Assembly: GCA_021793895.1 (NCBI GenBank)
Contig: JAJYRW010000059.1
Span: 1 to 8,145, forward strand
Reading direction: 5' to 3'
Source: Actinomycetes bacterium
GTDB lineage: Bacteria; Actinomycetota; Actinomycetes; Actinomycetales; JAJYRW01
DNA length: 8,145 nt
The notes under the pieces are model-generated. The model made no database searches. It was not told the DNA's origin and saw only the letters and a list, made by a program, of their open reading frames with translations. Made by a program: the position numbers and the translations under genes. Position 1 is the stretch's first letter; each line of letters starts with the position of its first letter. Shown here one piece after another: positions 1 through 5,850 of this stretch.

Positions 1-353
1 GAGAGCAGCGCGCAGATTACCGCCCCGACCTATCCTTTGTCGCGGTCGCAGAAAATCCGGCCGGGGCCCCGGAGGTAACCGGACTGGTGATTTCGCGCGT
101 TAGCCCGGAAAAGTGGGAAGCACGCGGTGGCTCTTTTGCCTATATTCACCTCATGGGGGTGCGTAGCAGTTGGCGCGGGAAGGGAATAGCCACGGCGCTA
201 CTAGCTCACTCCATGCAGGCTTTCCGTTCCGCAGGTTTGGAACGGGCAGAATTAAACGTGGATACCAACAGCCCGACCGGCGCAGTCAGCGTCTATGAAA
301 ATCTTGGGTTCCGCGCCGCTTACCGTCATTCCACGTACGTTAAGGAATATTGA
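1..353 (+). CDS. GNAT-family N-acetyltransferase, 5'-truncated by the window edge
   Basis: This is the C-terminal part of a GNAT acetyltransferase, an enzyme class that moves an acetyl group from acetyl-CoA to an amine; the substrate cannot be told. The frame is open from base 3 and carries about 116 codons. The acetyl-CoA-binding motif A is visible as V-R-S-S-W-R-G-K-G-I-A-T-A-L-L (the RGKGIA starts at 174), followed by a helix and the typical late motif YENLGF just before the end. A GTG at 87 could serve as a start, but the 28 codons before it (FVAVAE...VTGLVIS) read like the preceding GNAT beta strands, so the gene very probably begins outside the window. The TGA at 351-353 overlaps the next ATG by one base, so the two genes are likely translationally coupled. 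Family confidence is high; function is unknown. Confidence 0.88.
   Translation, partial: EQRADYRPDLSFVAVAENPAGAPEVTGLVISRVSPEKWEARGGSFAYIHLMGVRSSWRGKGIATALLAHSMQAFRSAGLERAELNVDTNSPTGAVSVYENLGFRAAYRHSTYVKEY
342..346 (+). promoter_or_regulatory. Ribosome binding site for the pentapeptide gene
   Basis: AAGGA lies six bases before the ATG at 353 and inside the last codons of the acetyltransferase gene. It supports ATG 353 rather than the in-frame TTG at 350 or the ATG at 359 as the start. Confidence 0.6.
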
Positions 354-1006
354 TGACTATGGCGCCAAATCCCCCGCGCATTCCGCTATCAAATTTACCG
401 GATCTGACGCCTCTTGATCCGGCCGAACTTGCCTCCAACGGCACCTACGAGGCCGTGGGCATAGCCGATGCAAGCATTGCCGAGGCTGACCTTTCTGGTG
501 CGCAATTTCTGGACTGTCAATTGTCAATTGTGGACGCCGCCGCAACCGATTTCAGTAGCGCTCGCTTTGTCAGCTGTCGGGTTGAGCGGTTAACCGCTCC
601 GGAGTTCGCGGCACCCCGTTCTAGCTGGCGTGAGGTTGAGATCTCCCACTCACGTCTGGGAGCAACCGAGGTCTTTGATGCCAACCTTCGAGCTGTTCGC
701 TTTGTGGACTGCAAGATTGGATGGCTCAATCTGCGCGCGGCGCGCATGCGGGATGTGGAATTCATTGACTGCGTTATTGATGAGCTTGATCTAAGCCAGG
801 CTCACCTTGAGCGCTTGCGATTCGACAACTGCGAGATTCGGTCACTTCGCGTTGATCGAGCCACACTTTCCGATGTGGACTTGCGCGGAGCACAACTGCA
901 CCACATAACGGGTCTCAACTATCTGAGCGGGACAACCTTAACGATGCCGCAAGCCGTAGAACTAACCGAAACCTTCGCCCAGCATTTGGGGATCACCGTT
1001 CTATAA
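353..1006 (+). CDS. Pentapeptide-repeat protein
   Basis: A 217-residue protein with no signal peptide or membrane segment, so probably cytosolic. From about residue 45 to 184 it follows the pentapeptide pattern (A/C/V)-(D/N/R)-(L/F)-x-x, with the central hydrophobic residue at 47, 52, 57, 67, 72, 77, then 92 to 182 in steps of five. Such repeats fold as a right-handed square beta-helix with 20 residues per coil, giving about seven coils here. Small residues recur at 50, 70, 90, 110, 130, 150 and 170, and the only five cysteines are at 55, 75, 120, 140 and 160, all in repeat register. The C-terminal part (about 185-217, LSGTTL...LGITVL) looks like a capping helix region. Some family members (Qnr, MfpA) mimic DNA and bind gyrase, but this protein is not acidic enough or close enough by eye to claim that. 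It is coupled to the upstream acetyltransferase gene. The exact role is unknown. Confidence 0.85.
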   Translation: MTMAPNPPRIPLSNLPDLTPLDPAELASNGTYEAVGIADASIAEADLSGAQFLDCQLSIVDAAATDFSSARFVSCRVERLTAPEFAAPRSSWREVEISHSRLGATEVFDANLRAVRFVDCKIGWLNLRAARMRDVEFIDCVIDELDLSQAHLERLRFDNCEIRSLRVDRATLSDVDLRGAQLHHITGLNYLSGTTLTMPQAVELTETFAQHLGITVL

Positions 1007-1038
1007 GCGGCCGTGCCAATTTTCTGGATTCGTGAATC

Positions 1039-1068
1039 GTCATGCGTCCGGTCATGCGTCCGGTGATG
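1039..1068. repeat. 12-bp tandem duplication in the convergent gap
   Basis: GTCATGCGTCCG occurs twice in perfect tandem (1039-1050 and 1051-1062), followed by a partial third copy, GTGATG, with one change. It sits between the stop codons of two convergent genes. No U-tracted hairpin terminator is visible in this 66-base gap; an imperfect small dyad, GATTC-GT-GAATC (1027-1038), has too short a loop to act as one. Confidence 0.8.
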
Positions 1069-1072
1069 GGCG

Positions 1073-2062
1073 CTAGCGTTCGATAATCTCGAATGGAACG
1101 TCAATGTGCTGCCCGTCGCCAGTCGTCTTTTTCGTTAACATCTCGAGCGCAATATTGGCGGTCAGATCGGTTCTGGCATTCACCGTAGAAAAGGGTGGAA
1201 TTGAATAACGCCCCTCATCAATGTCGTCAAACCCCATGACTTCAACATCTTCTGGAACGCGATATCCATGGAGCGCCAGTGAATATAGCGCACCGAATGC
1301 CATGGTGTCGTTAAAACAGAAAACGGCATCAAATTGGCTTCCACTCGCAATGATTCCTTCGATCGCTCGCGACCCCTCTGCCCGGTTGAAATCCGATACG
1401 ACCCCCAACAAATTGCGATCGAATGCGATGCCAGCGGACTCCAGCGCGTCTAAGTAACCGCGATATCGCAAGCGCGACGTCTCCGTAGAACCTTCTTTCT
1501 GCACCCCGACAGCAGCTATACGACTATGACCTCGTTGCAGTAGAAACTGCGTGGCCTCACGCGCTGCAGCAACGTTATCGATCCCAACATGACGAGACGT
1601 TTTGGTGCTTATGGAAGCACCATGCTCACCGACAAGAACTAGGGGTGTCTTGGCCGCCCGGCTCTCGAGATCTTCTTTTTCAAGAGCTAGGGGGCTAAGT
1701 ATTAACCCGTCTACGCTCGGAAAACCGACACCAGCTATAAAATCGGCCTCGTCCTTTCTAGATCCACCAGTTTGAGAAACCAATACTGTTACGCCGCTTT
1801 TTTTGGCCTGATCAACTATCTCAGAAGACAGTTCAGCAAAGTACGGCTCACGCAGGTTTGGAATGCCAAATGCAACCATCCCGGTTCTGCCGTTCCGCAA
1901 CTGGCGAGCAGCGATATTTGGCCGGTATCCCAGGCGTTCAATTGCTTCGAGGACTTTTTGTCGCACCGGGTCACTGACCCATCCGGTCTCGTTAACAACG
2001 TTAGAGACGGTCTTCGCGCTCACTCCTACCGCACGAGCCACATCGCTCAAAGTGACGCGCAT
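1073..2062 (-). CDS. LacI/GalR-family transcriptional repressor
   Basis: A 329-residue regulator of normal family length. Residues 2-50 form the LacI helix-turn-helix (V-T-L-S-D-V-A-R-A-V-G-V-S, then KTVSNVVN). The hinge helix follows with N-x-A-A-R-Q-L-R-N-G, including the leucine that in this family inserts into the central CpG step of the operator. The rest is the periplasmic-binding-protein-like sugar-sensing core, with landmarks VDGLIL, GHSRIA, CFNDTMAFGAL and VMGFDDID. It ends in VPFEIIER, slightly short of the usual R-x-S tail. ATG 2062 is preferred because MRVTLSDVA is the standard N-terminus and a GAAGGG precedes it; an in-frame TTG at 2098 would add 12 unlikely residues. It is divergent from the sugar-transport operon and flanked by two perfect palindromes, so it most likely represses that operon and itself. 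The inducer is not known. Confidence 0.93.
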   Translation of the reverse strand: MRVTLSDVARAVGVSAKTVSNVVNETGWVSDPVRQKVLEAIERLGYRPNIAARQLRNGRTGMVAFGIPNLREPYFAELSSEIVDQAKKSGVTVLVSQTGGSRKDEADFIAGVGFPSVDGLILSPLALEKEDLESRAAKTPLVLVGEHGASISTKTSRHVGIDNVAAAREATQFLLQRGHSRIAAVGVQKEGSTETSRLRYRGYLDALESAGIAFDRNLLGVVSDFNRAEGSRAIEGIIASGSQFDAVFCFNDTMAFGALYSLALHGYRVPEDVEVMGFDDIDEGRYSIPPFSTVNARTDLTANIALEMLTKKTTGDGQHIDVPFEIIER

Positions 2063-2071
2063 GCGTACCTG

Positions 2072-2078
2072 CCCTTCC
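2072..2078 (-). promoter_or_regulatory. Ribosome binding site for the lacI-type gene
   Basis: Read on the minus strand, GGAAGGG stands nine bases before the ATG at 2062. The upstream TTG at 2098 has no comparable purine-rich site, which decides the start. Confidence 0.5.
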
Positions 2079-2106
2079 GCCTTATCACCTGGCTTCAACC
2101 GTTTGC

Positions 2107-2122
2107 ATTCAACGTTGAACTA
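2107..2122. promoter_or_regulatory. Predicted LacI-family operator 1
   Basis: The core TTCAACGTTGAA (2108-2119) is a perfect 12-bp palindrome with a central CpG, as is typical for operators of LacI/GalR regulators. With flanks it reads ATTCAACGTTGAACTA, the exact reverse complement of operator 2 with its flanks. It lies on the repressor-gene side of the divergent region, 44 bases before that gene's ATG. It contains TTGAAC (2115-2120), which could act as a weak -35 for the transport operon with a poor -10 CAACAT at 2138-2143; this promoter is only tentative. Confidence 0.78.
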
Positions 2123-2145
2123 TGACACTGTAACAATCAACATGC

Positions 2146-2161
2146 TAGTTCAACGTTGAAT
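2146..2161. promoter_or_regulatory. Predicted LacI-family operator 2
   Basis: A second identical core TTCAACGTTGAA (2149-2160) sits within TAGTTCAACGTTGAAT. It is 23 bases upstream of the first permease start codon, where a bound repressor would overlap the probable transcription start. The centres of the two cores are 41 bp apart, about four helical turns, so the sites face the same side of the DNA. Repressor identity is inferred from adjacency and palindrome type. Confidence 0.78.
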
Positions 2162-2184
2162 CAAACCTCGTTGGGGAGCCTTAC

Positions 2185-3057
2185 ATGCGGAAACTCGGCG
2201 GGAAGTACAGCCCGTACCTCTACATACTTCCAATTCTTGTGCTGGCCGGTGCCCTCATCTACCTGAGCATCGGATTTAACGCCTTCGCCAGTCTTACGGA
2301 TTGGAACGGGCTGAAGAAGATGAACTTCATCGGGTTCGAAAACTACTCCACGCTGTTTAGCGATAGGGCATTTTGGACCGCGACAACAAACACACTGCTT
2401 TTCATGGTTGTAACAGTCGCAGTTCAAGCTGGACTTGGCCTGCTCGTTGCCGTGATCGCGAAGGAACGACTTCCTGGAAGTTCCATATACAAAGCAATCT
2501 TCTTTCTTCCTATCGCGATGGCCCCAGCGATCATCGCCACCGTTTTCAAGTACATGCTCGAGGCTAATTACGGCACGCTGAATGAAACTCTGCGCGCAAT
2601 AGGTCTTCTAGGGGACGGCGATGTAATTCAATGGTTCGGCACTGATCTAGGCATCTGGTCGATCATCGTTATAAACATTTTCCAATGGATGGGCTTCTCG
2701 ATGATGATCTATTTCGCGTCGCTCATGTCCATCCCCGAAGAAATATATGAGGCCGCCACCTTGGACGGAGCCGGCTGGTGGCGCAGACTGTGGTCGATTA
2801 CGATCCCCTCACTCCGTGGCACAACTTCAGTGCTCGTGATTTTAGGAATCGTTGGATCACTGAAAACCTTCGACATCGTGTGGCTTACGACCGGTGGTGG
2901 CCCGGGGGTATCAAGCCATCTTTTAACGACGCTCTTGTATCAGAGCCGAGCAAATCGCGAAGCCGGGTACGCATCCGCCATCGGCATGGTGATCCTCGTT
3001 CTAGCTTTTGTTCTTGCCATTATCCAAATCCGACTTTCGACGGGGAGGAAAAAGTAA
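2185..3057 (+). CDS. Sugar ABC transporter permease, MalF/AraP-like (CUT1 family)
   Basis: A 290-residue inner-membrane permease with six predicted helices (roughly 11-31, 67-92, 104-122, 156-181, 213-232 and 264-284). The loop between helices 4 and 5 carries the EAA motif that docks on the ATPase: E189-A-A-T-L-D-G195 through I-T-I-P208. The YLYILPILVL start and the TTGGGPG segment near residue 235 are typical of the first (MalF/UgpA/AraP) partner in carbohydrate importers. The ATG at 2185 is preceded by GGGGAG six bases upstream. It is the first gene of a four-gene operon; its TAA directly abuts the next ATG. The partner is the following permease, and no ATPase is encoded nearby. Transported sugar is inferred only from the GH43 neighbour. 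Confidence 0.94.
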   Translation: MRKLGGKYSPYLYILPILVLAGALIYLSIGFNAFASLTDWNGLKKMNFIGFENYSTLFSDRAFWTATTNTLLFMVVTVAVQAGLGLLVAVIAKERLPGSSIYKAIFFLPIAMAPAIIATVFKYMLEANYGTLNETLRAIGLLGDGDVIQWFGTDLGIWSIIVINIFQWMGFSMMIYFASLMSIPEEIYEAATLDGAGWWRRLWSITIPSLRGTTSVLVILGIVGSLKTFDIVWLTTGGGPGVSSHLLTTLLYQSRANREAGYASAIGMVILVLAFVLAIIQIRLSTGRKK

Positions 3058-3855
3058 ATGAAGGCGCGAATCCTCGCTCGTATCGTCATGTACGGAACGC
3101 TGACGTTCCTAGCAATTTTATGGCTGTATCCAATTGGCGTAGCAATCTGGAAATCAGTCTCTGCCGGAGGTTGGAACAACTACTCCGTTGTACTGAACCA
3201 TGAAACGTTTGATTACTGGAAAGCCATTGGCAACAGCTTCCTCATGGCAGGAGTCTCTGCGCTGGTGATAATGGTGATCTCAGCGCTGGGCGGCTACGCG
3301 TTTTCCAAAATGGAATTCCGTGGGCGGGAAGTTCTTTACCGGTTATTACTCGCCTGCTTAGCGGTCCCTGTGGCCGCGGTAGTTACGCCGCTGTTTTTCA
3401 CAATCAACTCAATGGACCTGCGCAACACGTATTTAGGCGTCATTATTCCGATGATTGCCTTCAACGTACTCATGATGCTGTTGATGATGCGCAATCACTT
3501 TGATGGCATTCCCGATGACCTAATTGAGGCAGCGCGCCTCGATGGGTGCAACAGCTTCACTACCTGGTGGCGAGTACTGATACCTCTTACGAAACCAACG
3601 TTAGCAACAGTAGGAACTCTGTCTTTTGTATACAGCTGGAATGAGTATTTATTACCAGTTTTATTGCTAAGCGACAGCGACAAATTCCCGGTAACTCAAG
3701 CGATATCGCTACTTCAGTTTGATCGCATGAGCCAGGAGCAGATTTCGCAACTCTATTCGGGATTAATTCTCATGACGATTCCATCAATCATCGTCTACCT
3801 GATTTCACAACGATACCTACAAGCAGGAGTTACGGCCGGAGCAGTGAAGAACTAA
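3058..3855 (+). CDS. Sugar ABC transporter permease, MalG/AraQ-like (CUT1 family)
   Basis: A 265-residue second permease that should form a heterodimeric membrane channel with the preceding protein. The EAA loop is E157-A-A-R-L-D-G163 through L-I-P176, followed by the typical F-V-Y-S-W-N-E-Y segment (about 190-197), and the end QRYLQAGVTAGAVKN is the family's usual C-terminal signature. Six hydrophobic stretches are present. There is no gap after the upstream stop; a strong GGGGAGGA (3042-3049) in the end of the upstream gene serves as the ribosome site. Base composition drops here: only 21 of 60 bases in 3601-3660 are G or C by hand count, and about ten leucines use TTA, which differs from the flanking genes and may reflect acquisition from elsewhere. 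Confidence 0.94.
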   Translation: MKARILARIVMYGTLTFLAILWLYPIGVAIWKSVSAGGWNNYSVVLNHETFDYWKAIGNSFLMAGVSALVIMVISALGGYAFSKMEFRGREVLYRLLLACLAVPVAAVVTPLFFTINSMDLRNTYLGVIIPMIAFNVLMMLLMMRNHFDGIPDDLIEAARLDGCNSFTTWWRVLIPLTKPTLATVGTLSFVYSWNEYLLPVLLLSDSDKFPVTQAISLLQFDRMSQEQISQLYSGLILMTIPSIIVYLISQRYLQAGVTAGAVKN

Positions 3856-3858
3856 GCA

Positions 3859-5850
3859 ATGCGTAAACCAATTACTTTTACGAATCCACTTCAGTACGAC
3901 GATGGGGAGAAAAGGACCGATCCTGATCCCTTCGTGATGCGCTACCGAGGCCGGTATTACTGCTATTCAAGTGGTGAGGAACAGGTAAATGTAAGCGTTT
4001 CTGAGGACATGATTACCTGGCGTCGCCTTGAGGCAGCCATGCGCCTTCCTGAGCGTGCACATTATTGGGCGCCATGCGTTTACTACCACAACGGAACCTT
4101 TTATATGTATGTCTCCAATCGACCTACAGGTTCACAGGATCCTCATGAAGAAGTACTGCAACTAGCGGTCAGTAACGTCCCCGAAGGACCATTCGAGACA
4201 GTTCATCAGTTCTTCACAACTTTTTCGATTGACGCAGATGTCGTGCCCGATGGGCACGGGGGTTGGACGATGTTCTACTCGGTAAATGACGTCACGGGAT
4301 TAGATGAAACCTTCACTGGCACTTCAATAGTCGGCGACGAACTACTCGCCCTGGATTCTCTGGCGGGCGAACCAAAACCGACAGTCGTTCCAACGCTGGA
4401 TGAAGAAATTTTTGAAACAAATAGGTTCGGCGATGGGCGTGATTGGTACACGATTGAAGGAGCAACTTATTTCACGCGCCACGGCTATGCCTATATGACC
4501 TACTCCGGTAACGCATACGAGCGCGAAAATTACTTCATCGGATATTCACGCGCACCTTTGGATGGAGGTCGTCCACACGAACTTTCCTGGGAAAAATTTC
4601 CAAACGACCACACATGGCAGCCTTTGATACGGCGCAATGAGCACGTCGAAGGCACAGGACACAACTCGATCGTACGCGCGCCGAACCTTGTAGACGATTG
4701 GATTGTCTATCACGGGCGAAGCGCGCACGAACCAATCACTCCCGGCGTGGAAGAGCGCGTGATGCGAATGGATGCGTTGCGCTATTTCGGAAATGAACTA
4801 GCCACTGAAGCGCCTACCTTCGACACGCAACTCGCTCCCCGCCGTCCCACTGTCTTCACTCAATTCGACGGAAAGGAGTTGCCCGACGGGTGGCATCGCG
4901 TCTCCGAAGCAGAAATTTCCACCGGCCCTAATGGACTTGAAACCGGCAATGAATTAGCCCAAGTTTTAAATGATCATTCTTCGAGTGGATACGTTGCTGA
5001 AGTCTGGCTGGCCATGCAGCGCAGCGATTTAGGAGCGCGAGCGGGTTTCATTATTTCTTGGGTAGATACTGCTAATTATGCGGAAGCTCTAGTTGACGCA
5101 GCCAGTTCCACTATAGTAATACGCGAGTGGATCAACGGAATCGGAAAAGAACTCGCTTCAGCGCCCATCGCGAACTTCGATTGTGCAGCTTGGCACCGTC
5201 TTGCGGTCGAACGGCAATATCAGCGCGTAGTTGTGACATTCGGCGACCACACTCGTGTCGAATCTCTACTTTCGTCTTGTTCGGGGCGAACAGGACTTGT
5301 TTCAGTACATACCCACGCACAATTTTGTGCTTTTTCATTGACAGACCACGTCACGTTAGATGGCAGGGATCTTGGTTCAGCCGGTTCGCCTTTTACGGTC
5401 AACCAACCCACGCTCATTTCCTCATCCGGGGTGTCTGACCACGGCACAGGTGATTTGCGCTTAACCGCTAGCCGTTCGGTTGACACCGAGACAATCCACA
5501 CTTTCGAACTACTTTCTCCGACCAGCCAAGTCGTAATTCGTCCTTGGGATGATGGAGGCGCAAACTATTTGCAACTAACAATTACTCATTCTGAAGTCCG
5601 TATTGAACACCAGCGAGATAATCAGGTTGCCGACACTTTCTCGCTACCGCGCTCTGGCGCCACCGCGGCGGTCTATACTGCGCAACTTCCAGATGAATTT
5701 AACGTGGATTTAGGAATGTGGAGGCACCGGTTCCCGGCACCGCCGGCTAAAGAACTCCTCCAGCAAATCATTCTTACTAAGGCGCGTCTCGCGCGTTATG
5801 AAGAAACCGATATTTCGCAATCCGTTACAAATGCAAAGGAGCAATCATGA
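3859..5850 (+). CDS. Multidomain GH43-type glycosidase, cytoplasmic (probable arabinofuranosidase/xylosidase class)
   Basis: A 663-residue enzyme. Residues about 5-315 form a five-bladed beta-propeller of the glycoside hydrolase 43 type, whose members cleave arabinose- or xylose-containing glycans by inversion. The three expected acidic residues are visible: base Asp21 in RTDPDPF, pKa-modulating Asp125 in FSIDADVV, and acid Glu200 in YTIEGATYF. A GHNS segment (267-270) and a W-I-V-Y-H-G strand follow. Residues about 331-500 resemble a jelly-roll (LamG/DUF1080-like) domain, with F-D-G near the start, GFIISW and the closing GLVSVHTH...FSL. Residues about 505-645 form a further beta-rich region that I do not recognise. 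No signal peptide is present, so it should act inside the cell on imported oligosaccharides. It starts three bases after the permease stop with only a weak GAAGA site, implying translational coupling. Exact substrate is unproven. Confidence 0.85.
   Translation: MRKPITFTNPLQYDDGEKRTDPDPFVMRYRGRYYCYSSGEEQVNVSVSEDMITWRRLEAAMRLPERAHYWAPCVYYHNGTFYMYVSNRPTGSQDPHEEVLQLAVSNVPEGPFETVHQFFTTFSIDADVVPDGHGGWTMFYSVNDVTGLDETFTGTSIVGDELLALDSLAGEPKPTVVPTLDEEIFETNRFGDGRDWYTIEGATYFTRHGYAYMTYSGNAYERENYFIGYSRAPLDGGRPHELSWEKFPNDHTWQPLIRRNEHVEGTGHNSIVRAPNLVDDWIVYHGRSAHEPITPGVEERVMRMDALRYFGNELATEAPTFDTQLAPRRPTVFTQFDGKELPDGWHRVSEAEISTGPNGLETGNELAQVLNDHSSSGYVAEVWLAMQRSDLGARAGFIISWVDTANYAEALVDAASSTIVIREWINGIGKELASAPIANFDCAAWHRLAVERQYQRVVVTFGDHTRVESLLSSCSGRTGLVSVHTHAQFCAFSLTDHVTLDGRDLGSAGSPFTVNQPTLISSSGVSDHGTGDLRLTASRSVDTETIHTFELLSPTSQVVIRPWDDGGANYLQLTITHSEVRIEHQRDNQVADTFSLPRSGATAAVYTAQLPDEFNVDLGMWRHRFPAPPAKELLQQIILTKARLARYEETDISQSVTNAKEQS
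5836..5841 (+). promoter_or_regulatory. Ribosome binding site for the binding-protein gene
   Basis: AAGGAG lies five bases before the ATG at 5847, inside the last codons of the glycosidase gene. It is stronger than the site before the glycosidase itself, in keeping with the need for more binding protein than enzyme. Confidence 0.7.

Noticed and set aside
2063..2098. Alternative TTG start giving the repressor 12 extra residues.
   Set aside because: The added residues do not fit the family, the ATG at 2062 gives the canonical N-terminus, and a ribosome site precedes that ATG.
1772..2125. Plus-strand open frame running through the 5' part of the repressor gene into the operator region.
   Set aside because: It is antisense to the helix-turn-helix coding region, shows no recognisable domain, and overlaps operator 1.
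2115..2143. Promoter TTGAAC / CAACAT for the transport operon.
   Set aside because: Spacing is 17 bases and the position relative to operator 2 is attractive, but the -10 matches consensus at only three of six bases, so it is not listed as a feature.
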